Of a stretch of 64,000 nucleotides of DNA, positions 31,662 to 43,603 are shown piece by piece; positions within the stretch are counted from its first letter, which is position 1, and each line of letters begins with the position of its first letter. Below the pieces are notes generated by a model. The model was not told the DNA's origin, did no database searches, and saw only the letters and a list, made by a program, of their open reading frames with translations. A program made the position numbers and the translations under genes. Source of the stretch: Rhyzopertha dominica. Taxonomy: Eukaryota > Arthropoda > Insecta > Coleoptera > Bostrichidae. The DNA lies in the NCBI GenBank assembly GCA_025024175.1, contig QCXZ01000086.1, forward strand, positions 13,234,245-13,298,244. The letters are read 5' to 3'.

Positions 31662-33436
31662 TTATACCAGGGTATATGCTCTAGGATTATTCAAGATGGG
31701 CCATTGTAAAATAATTTCGAACACTGTACCGATATCGGATAAAGTTTGCTTTCTTCTTAAGGAGAATGTTGCTTGCCACTTACTGATCACTTCTGTCCAT
31801 GGTTCATTTCTGGCACGCAGACATAAAACATCTTCTTGCACATTTTCTACAATAAGATACAAACAAAGTAATACAAAGTTAAAGTGCAAGCACTCAAAAT
31901 TAATAATTATTGCATTGGGATAATGTAATATATGTAAGTGATGTATACGAGTACAAATGATTTTTAATAACACTGGCTACTAAAAAAATTTGTATAAATA
32001 TCAAAAGCTGTTATACAATGATTACTACCTTAAGGACCATTCCTATTATTTGATTTAAGTCGATATTAGCTAAATAAATAAAACCAGATAACCATAACGA
32101 TGCGTTAAGGTAAGCTAGGAGATTAGTTTAGAATTTAACTACAGAGATGAGATATTAGCTTTACGTGAAGAATAAGAACTGGCACTAAGCAATAAAAATG
32201 AAACGTAAATATTATCACCAGTACTATTTTACATTCCTCGTTTAGATAATGACTTCCTTAGTTGATTTAGGTTGTTTCGGTATTGTGACCCTTGTTCTTG
32301 ATATATGTTTTGTACCTTTGATGTTTTGAGGTAAAAAAATTCAACACTGCTTATATTATATTTATATATTATATACTGTAGTACGTGAGACTGCAATTTT
32401 TATGAAAAAAATATATACTTACGTTCAACTTCGTTTGAAGTGTCCTCATCTTCGAATTCGTTCATGCTTTTCCTTAATCCTTGAGCTTCTCCTGATTTAT
32501 ATAATAAGTTTCTGCACTAATCCACCAGTCGACCTTTAGTTAGAATGGGACGTCCAGTTGGTGATTTACATTTACTTACAGCTGGCAGTGTTTCAAACGA
32601 CTGAAAATTTGAAACATACAGAATCTGTTAATATTCATAAAACTAAACTTACTGTTTGATTATAAAATCCATGTTCTGCATAATAATTGATAATTGTGTT
32701 GCCTAGAGCACTTTGTTCAAGTAAGTGTTGCAGTTCAAAGTCGGGAAACACTACAACACTATTTAGGAAGTCTTCCATTCCTACAAAGGATACTTCTCGA
32801 TTTTCCTGTGGTATGAGGTATGTTTCGGCATGACTTGAACTAGTCTCACTTAGGCTGTCAGTCGAGCTAGTATTGTTTGCTACATCAGTGCAAGCGACAA
32901 GTTTCTGCAAAGTAAATTTGAGAAAATGATAAAACGGTACAATCATTTTAACTACCGTAAGTTCATTGCTTCTCCGAATTCCTTCTAAAACTGGAATTCT
33001 GGCACCTACGCTTGGAATTAACTCCTTAAGCAATTCGTTGTCTAGCTTCCATATATTCTCTATGCTGATTTCATTTTCTAAACATAAATTGAGCGTTTAA
33101 TGCTTTGTTTCCTTAGTACTGAAACTTAAAATTTGCCTGACATACCACATACTCCAACAATATAAAACTAAAACTAGTTCTATATGCAAACACACCTCTT
33201 CAGCTTTTTACAGATAGTGACCTAAGTATTCCAAAAACACACATAAGTAATAGGATATAGTTTTTAGCAAAATCTAATATGTACTTAGAATCTAGCAGGT
33301 GTACACCTGACGCTACTATTTGGTGTGTTGTAATACAATGGTAAAAGCTTGCTTGACACATTAGGTACATACCTATAAACGACTTGATTATTTCTTCGTT
33401 ACAACCCCAGTCCAATAGTAGGTCCCTAATATCCAT
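31662..33436 (-). pseudogene. Five-exon SAM-domain-like gene with one premature stop
   Basis: On the minus strand five exons join with consistent phases: 33,436-33,373; 33,077-32,956; 32,904-32,653; 32,600-32,423; 31,846-31,662. Exons 1-2 form a SAM-like helical domain (LLLDWGCNEEIIKSFI and ENIWKLDNELLKELIPSVG). Exon 3 is serine/threonine-rich and ends FPDFELQHLLEQS; exon 4 has CKSPTGRPILTKGRLVD; exon 5 ends TVFEIILQWPILNNPRAYTL. This layout matches an uncharacterised gene family multiplied in some insects. A TAG follows GRLVD in exon 4 at about 32,527; the frame is open on both sides of it. So either the copy died by one substitution or the short form is used. Splice sites are intact. Confidence 0.55.
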
Positions 33437-33679
33437 GTCCTCGATTGACAAATGGAGAAACGAATAAGTCAAACTAATCGCTGATCACACTAATCCTTAT
33501 CACTAAACACCGATCACCAGCTAAAGCTAACCAGCCAACACAGCACCCAACCGACGCACCGAATCTGTGAAATCCCGCGTTTTCTATCAGCAGGTGGCAC
33601 AAGACGTAAACCAATAACAGACTGCTTTTGAGGTCACGTGACAGGTATCCGAACACTGCAGTGTTTTGAAACAAGAATG

Positions 33680-34870
33680 ATGTAGTTTAATTTAAAGCAT
33701 TATACATATTAACTGAAGAAGTGTATTTTTCAGTTTATGAAAATCTGTTACTTACTTTACGACATTATATTATCAGATTAAAGCAAATACGTTTGAGGCA
33801 AATTTACAAATTCTTGACATAAAATTTGACATGTTCTTCTGTCAAGTATACTTTAGGATATTGTTTGGAAATCAGTTTGTTTTTAAATCAAATAAACAAT
33901 TATATTGGATTAAATAATAATAGCGTTGTTTGGAAATTTTATTGAAACAAATTAATTTCTTCTGTTAAGAAAATGCATAATTTCAAGGCAAAAGTATTTG
34001 TTCAGATAAAATAAATGGGTTATTTCGTTTAAATAAATAACACCGAGTAAATCGGTTTGTTCATTCTGAGAAATTATTTCTATGTGTGTAGTGGTGAAGT
34101 AAACGAGAATCAACCTTCTGAAGAGCAGTGGTTAGTACATCATTTTCAGGGAATTAATAAGGTTTGTTGGGATCCTCAAAACTCAGCTGGTGGCAGCTAA
34201 ATTACATACTTACTGAAAAATCAATTAATAATCAAGTTACTCTATATATTTGTGGGTAAGGTCATAACACCGTTCTCTTCTTCTCTTCTAAGCATCTTGT
34301 TCTGCTTCCTAAACATAGTCATCTAACTTATTTGTTAGTAGACTACTATCACCGGTGTTTCTTACATGAGCGCTGCAGTCTTTATTGTGCCGCACTTTCT
34401 GAATACTTACTCCGCGAATTGTAATTCGTCAGCGTCCTGGACGCTGCCTTACGTGTTTTCGACAGAAAGCACCCGCTTTACACACCGCCCCCTTTCCAGA
34501 AAAAATATTACTCATCGCCCCTGGAAATTATTTTTTTTCAAATTTTAATAGCAGCTAAACATAATAATGCTTCTACCTTTTTCGTAAAATACAGTAAAAA
34601 AAGCTGTAAATTAGAAACATTTAAAGTTTGAAATTATTAAACTATTTACTGAACTCAGTCAGAATAGAAAGCTAATATATAAAAGTTAAGGCATTCGTAA
34701 TTATTTTTTGTTAAGTTACTAATTTTCGAGTTATTTGGAAAAAAACGATTTTAAAATTTATATATTTTTGCTAATATCACGAGGACTATTTGTCTTAGAA
34801 AAATGTGTAGAGATAAAAAATGCTTAAAACCTGATTATTAATCGTATAGTCATTTTGACAATTGGATGTT
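33680..34870. other. AT-rich non-coding stretch
   Basis: No gene is supported. The first 400 bp are composed much like the sequence just left of the Polinton (8,480-8,850), with many TTTGTT/AACAAA words, so it may be a diverged non-autonomous repeat; I could not align the two convincingly. Confidence 0.3.
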
Positions 34871-34879
34871 GATTCAATT

Positions 34880-36500
34880 GTTTCAATTTGCAGCGGTTTT
34901 TTTTAAATACGTTATTACAACGTTTGCCACTGCCAGTGCCACCGAACAACATTGTCTGCGATTTAGCCGGATTGATAGTTCAGCAAAATTTCTCTGAAAG
35001 GGTAACTAACTGCTGCAGCTCATCATTAATGGTTATACTTGCGTTGAGAACTTCGGTTTCTGGAAAACTGTAGTATATCTGTGCATCATCTGCATAAATA
35101 TGGTAATTACATTTGTGAAAACACTAAAGGACGATACATAGATAGAATACAGTAATGGCCCTAACTCTGAGCCCTGCGGAACGCCACTAATTATTGGTAG
35201 AGACCTAGAGAGAGTGCAATTGACTTTAACAACAATCTGCTCTCTTTGTGTTATGTAGGAATCCATCAAATCAAGTGCGGCTCTATCAAATCCAATATTA
35301 TCCAGCACCGCATACCTCTGAAACCGTAAACACGTCATCCGTCACATAGAGCAAGGCAGTGGCACAACTATGATGTGAAAGAAAACCAGATTGATTTGAC
35401 GGCAAAATGTGATTAGCTTCGACATAATCAACGATCTGAGAGAACAGAGCTCTCTCCAATATCTTAGACAAAACAGGTAGTATACTGATCGGTCTCTAAT
35501 CTCCAAATTCTTTTGGGTTCTTGACCTTCGGAATGGGTATTACTATAGCAGTTTTCCACGATTCAGGAAACGATGCTTTCTCCAAAGCATAATTTACCAT
35601 GTGTGTTAAAAAAGGAATCATTATAGGACAGCAGTAAACTAACATTAATACACAAACCTAATCAACCCCCGTAACTTTAGATTTTATAGCTAATAATATA
35701 GACAAATTCAACGTCTACTAAAACTGAAACCGGGCATGTCAGGCAAAACAGTACTTGATAGCTCATGCAATTTATCAGGATCAGGAGAGAGCGATGTCCG
35801 TGTTTGTGATGTATAAGTTAACGCATGCGCGAATACATGAATATGAATATGACATGCACGTGAGCTACCGTAAATGCCGGTATGAATATAATTTGTACAN
35901 CCAGCTGTTTTCGTAAATAAATGTAGTGTCGGGAAACCAAATGTAATGTGTTTCATTTTGGCGACATTTGCATAGTGAGNGGTANAAACANTACAGTGTT
36001 GAACTTATGAAGAAGTCATTAATACTGTCCGCATGACCCAAGTGAGGGGGCAGCTCCTGTTTATTATTGGCAGCATTTACATTTAATCATTTCAGCTCNG
36101 CAAATAGTTGAGATCCGTCCTGACCCCGTCCANATTTCGNGCTTATGAAAGCCTTCCTTTCGTTTTTGACAATTCTATTAGTAAAATTACGTAAATCCTT
36201 GTAGTAGTCCCAATGTGATATGTTTTTAGTTCTTTTAAATCGCGACAGAGCTTTGTTTTTTAGCGAAATTCAGTTAGCTAACCAGGATCATCATTATATT
36301 TATCGACATTTATGTTTTTAAAACTTCTGACTAGACGAGGCTGTACATCTCTCTGTTCAACGAGCGTGCAAAGGTTAGAACTACAGTATAATGGTCTGAA
36401 GGAATGTTCTCATTATCAACTATGTTACAGCCCTTAACGTTCGCATTCTCATTACATAGAAACATATCTAAAAACGTACCAGACGAACCACTTACACTTA
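34880..36500 (-). pseudogene. LINE remnant: endonuclease end and reverse transcriptase
   Basis: Minus-strand fragments, in order: the end of an apurinic-type endonuclease domain at about 36,350-36,500 (GTFLDMFLCNENANV and PSDHYTVVL); a decayed linker with several ambiguous bases (35,900-36,140); then RT at 34,880-35,700 with IISGVPQGSELGPLLYSIYV and, in a shifted frame, a YADDAQIYY catalytic box. Frames change repeatedly and stops are frequent, so it is dead. The order and motifs fit a Jockey/CR1/I-like LINE. It abuts the Penelope-like element at about 36,510. Confidence 0.65.
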
Positions 36501-36534
36501 AATTTTGTATATCAGTTTTTTTATTTATCTATTT

Positions 36535-37274
36535 ACATCTATTAATACTTATCATTTCTAAAATTAACCTTTTGCCTAAATTACATTCTTTTGCTATTAT
36601 ATTTATATTTTCAAAATCAATTTCGTGCTGGGAATTAATTAATACATGGCCGGAAAGAGCACACCGATCTTTTTTTAAACGTATATAACTTTTATGTAAG
36701 CGCACCCTACTTTTTAAGTGTTGACAAGTTTGACCAATATAAGTGCCTTGATAAGATGTACAATTTATTTTATAAACTACTAACGTACGTAACGTACGTA
36801 ATGTGGCAAAACTGCATTTCGTTCACCATTTTTTTAATGTTATTGGTTGTGTTAAATTTCTCCCTTTGTAATCTTGAATTGTTACAATAAATTAGTTTAG
36901 TTATCTAGTGCTTTGAAGTAGGCATTTTTTATAAGCAAAGATTCTAGAATTTTTAAGTTTGATTGTTTAAAATCTTTATGATATAGCGCTTCTATCCTAT
37001 TTTTCATTTCGATTATAACATTTATTTTAATTTTGTTGGAATGATTTAAATAGTAGTGTAAGTACTTGCCAGTAGATGTAGGTTTTCTGTACCAATCTAT
37101 TTTTGTGGTGTTGTTTTCGTCTCTATATACTCTAGTATATAAAAAAGGAACCGTTCTATCATTTTCCATCTCTATAGTAAATTTAACGCGTGTGTCATAG
37201 TTGTTAAACACTTGCTTTATTTTCTCAACACCATCAGATGGTACAATTAGTATTAAATCATCAACAAATTTCAT
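36535..37274 (-). pseudogene. Penelope-like element: RT tail plus GIY-YIG endonuclease
   Basis: On the minus strand the frame from 37,274 starts at the catalytic box (MKFVDDLILIVPSDG) and continues with NYDTRVKFTIEMENDRTVPF and DWYRKPTSTGKYLHYYLNHS, characteristic of the C-terminal part of Penelope-type RT. It stops at 36,897. About 80 bp further another frame gives an endonuclease domain with TYIGQTCQHLKSRV, a GIY-YIG-family signature, ending at about 36,535. The RT fingers and earlier palm are missing, so the copy is 5'-truncated near 37,280, and the region between RT and endonuclease is frameshifted. Confidence 0.7.
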
Positions 37275-37280
37275 ATAATT

Positions 37281-38030
37281 TATATTAAAAGAATTTTGGT
37301 TTGATGATGTTTTTCCACAAGAGATAGCAATTTGGCCGCAGACATTTTAACACTGAAATCCTGAAGAAGCGCGATAAAGCTACAAAAACACGAGTGATAA
37401 ACAAGAACGTTCTCAACTTCTGATGCTATTTGAGCTACCTTGAACAATATATGAATAGATCTAATTTGCAATGGAAGAATACAAAATACAGGTTGAGAGC
37501 AAAATATGCTGATTAACCTCTATAAATTACGCAATCCGGCTCGAAGGACCATAAGTATGTTGGAGCTACTTCTTTGTCAACAAAGGAAAATAAAAAATAC
37601 GCCGGTACAGTCGACAGGAAGAAACTTACGTTGAAATGAGCTTTCTTCGATCGTATTCTTCTGTGGGCTTGTTCAAAGTGGACCGGTGGCGTAATTTTTT
37701 CTAGGGGTTGTCACTGTTACGGCAAACTACCTGGAACCACAAAACTAAGAGGCAGCGATATGTTTTTCGATGAAAACCTTGTAAGTATTCAGATACGTGT
37801 CACCGAAATTTCATGCGGTCTCTTCGTGTCGATCCGTGCTTACTTCTCCCACTTGCTCAGGATAAGGAACAAAAAAAAGGCAAGGCTTGTAGGCGCATAT
37901 ATAAAAGAGTGAAGTAACAAAAAAATAAAGTTCCAACACTGTCTTTGGAAATTGACACACCATTAAAGAGTTATAAAAAACAATTAATAGTGTAAAGGCG
38001 AAATTATAATGACGGGAACTTATCTAATTT
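37281..38030. other. No recognisable gene
   Basis: The stretch next to the truncated Penelope-like element has scattered stops in all frames. I see no repeat pair or terminus. Confidence 0.3.
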
Positions 38031-38340
38031 GAAAAATGTATCTGAGGAGTTAGACTGGCTCACGATTGTTGATAAGCATTACTCAAATGAAAATATGATA
38101 TCGTTTGTGAGTACGTTTCAACAATTGCTTGATTTGACTTGTCCTGAAAAAAAAGTTACTGCATACTTCAGAATACCGGAAAAATTGTATTAACGATAGA
38201 ATAAGGAATATATGCCGAATAAAAAGACTTTTGTATGATGGAATGAAAGCCAGAGACGTGGATGTTAGTCAGCAATATTATAAAAAACGCGAAAGCTGCC
38301 AGTTTTCAGGATCAGAGTTGGGCAGTAAAGAAGAGACTTC
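38031..38340 (+). pseudogene. Small LINE fragment
   Basis: Two plus-strand frames in succession (ELDWLTIVDKHYSNENMISF, then RRLLYDGMKARDVDVSQQYY after a shift near 38,195) resemble the linker between endonuclease and RT of CR1/Jockey-type LINEs. The fragment ends near 38,340, where GC-rich repeats begin. Confidence 0.35.
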
Positions 38341-38479
38341 AACTCGTGATGCGGTTTACCAAATAAATCGATATGTTATAAATTAATGCAAAACAGGTGT
38401 CAGGGATGGAGTCACTGCCCGTGCGGTAGGGTGTTACAGGAACGTGGACACAGATTCCTCCGGACCTGCGAATACGGAA

Positions 38480-38880
38480 CGGACGATGACGTGGAATCCT
38501 CCGGTAAAGCGTCCGCGAAGGATTCCACGCGCAATATACACAACGATGGCCCCAAGTAAAGCGTCCTTTGGGACCCCTAGTGCGATCCGGAGAGCGCGGT
38601 GTCGACGGTGGCGTGTAAAAGCGTCCGTGAAGGATTCCCCGCTGAAGATTGCTACGGTGGTTCCAAGTAAAGCGTCCTTTGGGACCCACGAAGCAATCCA
38701 GGGAACACGGTGTCCACGAAGCGGGGAGTGACGTGGAACCCTCCCGAAAAGCGTCCGTGGAGGATTCCCCGCTGAAGATTATTACGGTGGCTCCAAGTAA
38801 GGCGTCCTTTGGAACCCCCGGAGCAATCCGGACAGCGCGGTGTCGGAGGGCGGATGATGAAGAGCTGTCGCCGCAATTTG
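38480..38880. repeat. GC-rich tandem repeats, ~112-131 bp period, three copies
   Basis: The motif GCGTCCRYGRAGGATTCC occurs near 38,507, 38,619 and 38,750, and AGTAARGCGTCCTTTGGRAC near 38,554, 38,669 and 38,796. Copies differ by small indels. Long open frames on both strands here are a by-product of high GC. It lies directly downstream (minus strand) of the primer site at 39,036, so it may be the leader region of that retroelement. Confidence 0.75.
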
Positions 38881-39035
38881 GACCGATCACCCCACCTAAA
38901 GCGTCCTGGCTGGAGGAAAGGCTTACCTGGACACTAACTTACCCCACCTGAGAGAATTAGTGACTTACATTTTCTTCTCTCGCTGCTAGCTCGGGCTCCT
39001 GGGCTGCTCCTGCGGTGCTGACTGCTGGATCCCCG

Positions 39036-39047
39036 GAACGGTCACCA
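39036..39047 (-). other. Primer binding site downstream of the 39-kb LTR
   Basis: On the minus strand TGGTGACCGTTCC lies 7 nt after the LTR end; insect Gypsy elements often use TGGCGACCGT-like primer sites. Its presence marks this LTR as a 5' LTR for the sequence to the left. Confidence 0.55.
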
Positions 39048-39054
39048 ACTAACT

Positions 39055-39564
39055 TGTACGGCTTCTTCCGACGGTGGAGACGTTGTGTTCCTCCGCGCAG
39101 CGAAGCGAGACATCGTCGTCGTGGGATGGCATTAAGGTGGGGCAGAAGTCGCATTCTACTCTTGCCGGCCTACAGATACCATCTCCAGACGTTCCGGAGT
39201 AAAAGCGGGACTGTTTTTGTGGAGGCACAGAACCACGGCTTTTTAGCCGCAAATTAATCGGCAATGCATTGTGTGAAAACAGAATTCAAACACGGTAAAC
39301 TAAAACGGTCTGCTTGATGAAAGTTTTATAAGCTAAAACTGTTTTTCCCAAGAGTAAAATAAAATAGCATGGTTCTTTTGTTATCAACGGAGACAAATTA
39401 AGTCTTTAATAACGGCTAACGGAAAGTAATAATTCAAACAGTTTTCCCAGTACTTAACAACTTAACACGGTTTTGACGTAAATAGTTGAAATAAATATTC
39501 TTTCCCTTACGGTGGCGGATGAAAATATAATAAATAATAATAAGAACGGTAACCTCGTTACACA
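39055..39564 (-). repeat. LTR flanked by both polypurine tract and primer site
   Basis: The proposed 510-bp LTR runs on the minus strand from TGTGTAACGAGG (ending at 39,564) to CCGTACA (39,055). A purine tract AAAGACGAGGGGG lies immediately before it and a primer site just after it. The boundaries rest on these signals and TG/CA ends; no second copy is in the window. Confidence 0.5.
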
Positions 39565-40640
39565 CCCCCTCGTCTTTAAAAAAGATATGAAAGTACTCTT
39601 TTCATATCGTTATTTAATTCGTGAAATAACATTGGCACGACGGACTTTTAAACTATTTAATTTTCGGAAGGGTAACATAAAAAGGGTCTCCTTCGGAAGG
39701 CCGGAGAAGCTTCCGTACACGCTTTGTCGTTCCCGGGGGCCGAAACTTCCGTGCTGGCCCACAGAGGCCAGTCCTCAAACCGTGGTAGACCCCTGACGGC
39801 GTCCGCCAGGGTCGTCTCGCTGTAGCTATCGGTTTCGTGACTATCGCAGTCACCGCGGGTGAGCTGAGCCCGGGAGTAGCTTTGCGTGCCAAGCGTTAGA
39901 GACTGGCCGCGTTTGTTTCCGGACAGTAGCGTCATCTCCCGATAGGGGGGGGGGGTGGGCGTCACGTTGGCGGGGCGGTCGGTCGGTGGCTTCCAAAGCA
40001 TGGTGCGATGTTTTTCGGCACATTCACGGCAATATGCGATCGTCTTCTTCCATTTCGGTCTTTGCCGCGTCAGCGTTGCCGACGGTCCAAACTTCGGGAC
40101 ATTTTCCAGCGCTGGTTTCATTCTTGATAAAGGACTTGAGTAACCGCTTTGGCAGTGGCTTTCCGGATAGGGCGACACTGTATCCATTTTCCTGGAATAC
40201 GGCCATATAAAAATTTTTTGGAGAAACAAGGCAGCGGCCCTACTAAATCGGTGCTGGCGGTCTCCCACAGCATCGTGACATGGATGGGCTGCATCACTCC
40301 TAGCGGTTTTTGCTGACTGATTTTGTAACGCTGGCAGGAGTCGCATGAGCATACTTACATACTTTGCGACATCTCTAAACATCCCTGGCCAATAATAACT
40401 TTGGGCAACCCGTACGGCGGTCTTGGCAATCCCTAGGTGTCCGGCGGTCAGTCGGTCATGGTTTTCCTCCACTACTTGTGTTCGCATGGGTTTCGGAATG
40501 CACAGCTTCTATCTATATGTGAGATCTCTTGACTCAAAGAAATGTCTGAACCGCTTGCCGTTCCGGATGCAGTATTCTGGGTTATTGTCGAGATTTTCAT
40601 CTGCCTCGGTATATTTACGGCGGTACCATGAGCAGACGTN
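39565..40640 (-). pseudogene. Gypsy integrase fragment, frameshifted
   Basis: On the minus strand the HHCC zinc-binding domain is clear: HDRLTAGHLGIAKTAVRVAQ, then SYYWPGMFRDVAKYV. The paired cysteines follow in a shifted frame. Later text is scrambled by at least three frame changes (core motifs cannot be followed with confidence), and a run of G at 39,944-39,954 lies in it. It belongs to a Ty3/Gypsy Pol; the upstream RT/RNase H is absent beyond 40,640, where an ambiguous base and tandem repeats start. Confidence 0.65.
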
Positions 40641-40649
40641 CTTTTCGAT

Positions 40650-40880
40650 AGTCAGCAGCAAGCGTGTAATAGTATGCCGTATTAAGTGGAAAGAATAAAC
40701 TCTTTTGGTGTTAGTCTAAACAAATACGTTATTACACGGTCGCCTTATATACGATAAGCTGTAATGACGAAGCTGGCTCCAGTAAGCGTATATAGTATGC
40801 CGTATTAGGTGGAAAGAATAAACTCTCTTGGTATTAGTTTAACCAAATACGTTATTAGACGGTCGCCTTATATACGATTC
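40650..40880. repeat. Two copies of a ~135-bp repeat
   Basis: The block starting AGTATGCCGTATTAAGTGGAA and ending ACGGTCGCCTTATATACGAT occurs at about 40,670-40,760 and again at about 40,797-40,880. Differences are few. Confidence 0.8.
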
Positions 40881-40892
40881 GCATTCGCATTC

Positions 40893-41460
40893 GCTCAATA
40901 TAATAGTATAAGGCACTATATTGCTCGATTTAACGCGACACAATCTATTAAACTTGCTGGGTACAATGCTGGTATTATATGAGTCTGGAAGATACGTCTC
41001 CCTTCTAAAATTGCTATTGCACTCTATAATAGAATAAGGGACCATTTTGTTCGATTTAAAGCGACAATACTGTTAGACTAACTGTGTTTTGAAAATTGTT
41101 CATGTTATTTGGCGAACGCAGGTGCTAATGTAATCACGCTTTTGCTCGATATAATAGTATAAGGGACTATATTGTTCGATTTAACGCGACACAATCTGTT
41201 ATGCTTGCTGGGTACAATGCTGGTATTATACGAGTCAGGAAGACAGGTCTACCTTCTAATAACGCTTTTGCCCGATATAATAGTATAAGGGACTATATTG
41301 CTCTATTTTAAGCGACGCGATCTATTATGCTTGCTAGGTAAAATGCTGGTATTATACGAGTCAGGAAGATACGTCTACCTTCTAATAACGTTTTTGCTCG
41401 ATATAATAGTATAGGGGACTATATTGCTCAATTTAACGCGACACAATCTGTTATGCCTGC
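40893..41460. repeat. Satellite array, 126-bp period, about 4.5 copies
   Basis: The unit (containing CGATATAATAGTATAAGGGA and AACGCGACACAATCTGTTAT) starts at about 40,893, 41,019, 41,144, 41,269 and 41,395, so the spacing is a regular 125-126 bp. The second copy is the most diverged; the last is cut at about 41,460. Confidence 0.9.
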
Positions 41461-43480
41461 TGCACCCAAGAAGACAAATACAGAGAGGAGGCATTAGCGT
41501 CGATCTTTTGGAAGAGGGTGACTTGTTCAAAAGGGGACTCCTACAAAATGTGAGTTGTTCTGTAACAACAGCAGTACTTTTATTTATGTTTTTCTTTTTG
41601 TTACAGGATCTAAATATCCCACATTGCTTGGAAAGGTAGGACTAAAAGAAAGTAGAGGGTGTTGGCCACCAGACGAAGTCAGTGCAATTTTATTTCGAAA
41701 CTTTCTGAAGCAATAAATAAAAACCCAGTTTTCGTAAGATATCATGCTTATGTGTATCTCATAATTCTATTTGGGAGTGAAGTCGATAATCAAGATCCAT
41801 TGTGACGGCAATTCATGTATTAAATAAACGTTATATTAGCTGCCATGGACATGCCATAAATACTTATTTTTTTATTTGTAATTGTTGTAGTTTACATACA
41901 TAACATGCAAATTAACACTACTTTTATGCTTTGCCACTATAATTAAAAAGGTACTTTAGCAAGTGAAACATTTCATTTACTTCCAACTAAATTTAGAAAA
42001 TCTGAAGCAACAACCTTGTGCCTGTGTGGTTATATTTCTAAGACAGCCTTCTATATCTTTGTAGAGAAACCTTTATGACATCAATGCATTTTAATAATTA
42101 AATTAATTTGCTGCAATGACATCTAGCTTCTTTGGTGCACAAACATAAACCGAATGATTTGAAATGTGTGCCGTTTAAGTGTAGATGATTTTGATTTGCT
42201 TAGATCTTATGAGGTTGTCACATTGTTTACATCATGTCTTCCTTGGTTATTTGCTAATTTACTTTGAAAATTTGTTTAAAGTCATAACAGACTTTTTTAG
42301 AGATTAGAGACAGATTAATAATTTTTTTATCAGTCTTTGTACAAATCAAAAATATTTGTTTATTACTTTAGTTAACGTTATGGATAATGCGTTAAAGTGT
42401 CATCTTTATGGAACATAAACATTTTTGTGAAGTCTTATTTTTAAATTAGTTGCTGCTGCTAAGTCCATCTTAAGGTATATTTTACTATGTTTTTATATTC
42501 AGTCTCATAATATTATATGACATGGTGGTCACTGAAAATATTAAGGCTANTATAAAGGAAGCTTTTTAGTTTACGACATTCCTCGTGGAAATTGTATACA
42601 TCAATGAGTACATAGCAAAGTTAAATCCATTTTAGATTTGTGTTTGACTTAACTCAAACTGAGAAATTGAGCATTAGTTATTGTCAATAATTAATGTGTT
42701 ATGTTATGGTAAGTGTTAAAAATCTTACTGCTGNAAAATTATTGTTGTGTAATTGTAGAGTACTTTGTGGAAATGTGATGTACACATTTTGTATGTAGTA
42801 ATCAATATTAGTGAGATTGTACATTCTCTCTTATAAATTCATGACACCTGTTATATGATTTTAGAGTCATTCAGAGGTAATGTTATTAATTGTTAATTGT
42901 TAGTGTAAATTGTATGATATATAACCAAAGTGTTTAGCACTAACTCTGATCTTATTCTGTATGTAAATAGACAGTGTTGCTAATGTAGCAACAGGTGTAA
43001 CAGTTTTTATTGCATATGAGTAGTTTTTCTTAGATTGTACTAAATATTAGTTCTAAAACATTTCTTATGGTTGTTATTGTGTTGTTATTTTATTTGATAA
43101 ATTATTTGTTATAATACAATTTGTCTTTCATTCTCATACCCTGTATAAAGGTGTGTTCTTTGTAAATATTCACAAACAGTAGTTTCTGACATTAATTATG
43201 TTAGGAACTATTGTTGTGAATATTTGCAAAGAATATGGAAATAATATATAAAAATCAAAGGATTTGGAGGAAGCATTCAAATCGCGCGGGTTTGCAGTTA
43301 GTTCATATGGCGACCACGAGATGGCGCCACCAACTTTGAACGGATTGAGACCATATTGAGACAACGATAGATTCACTGCTATCTTTAAGTTTTTCTATGG
43401 CTGTGATGCAACTTCTGAGGTTCAGCTGCGGGTTTCGACAGTCAGTGGCGGGCCAAGAAAGCAAGCATGATGAAATTCGG
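41461..43480. other. AT-rich stretch, possible short exons at its left end
   Basis: Near 41,470-41,700 two open pieces are separated by GTGAGT...TTACAG (about 41,551-41,608), which could be the last exons of a gene followed by a long AT-rich 3' untranslated region. I recognise no family. From 41,700 to 43,140 nothing coding is visible; ambiguous bases occur at 42,550 and 42,734. Confidence 0.25.
43156..43233. repeat. Imperfect palindrome, ~36-bp arms
   Basis: TTCTTTGTAAATATTCACAA and its partner TTGTGAATATTTGCAAAGAA face each other, and pairing continues inward almost to the centre with few mismatches and a loop of only a few bases. It could be the end hairpin of an element or a miniature inverted-repeat transposon. 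Confidence 0.75.
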
Positions 43481-43488
43481 TTCTAGCA

Positions 43489-43603
43489 TTCATTGAATAC
43501 ACATAATAATAATTGTTGTAACATTCTCCAAATAATTTTTTTTAAAATAAAGTTTTTCTTGAAATTTCAATTTCATTGTTTTCACGTTATTTTTCTTACA
43601 TTA
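43489..43603 (+). repeat. End of a Gypsy LTR (U5-like)
   Basis: AATTGTTGTAACATTCTC followed by CACGTTATTTTTCTTACA matches 52,040-52,131 nearly base for base, while the sequences upstream of each differ. This is the pattern of LTR ends of related elements. AGAAGTGGGATAAAAG directly after it may be the primer site. Confidence 0.5.

Noticed and set aside
38339..38890. Long minus-strand open frame (183 aa) with opposite-strand frames
   Set aside because: It lies in GC-rich tandem repeats where stops are rare on both strands. The peptide mirrors the repeat unit and has no recognisable domain.
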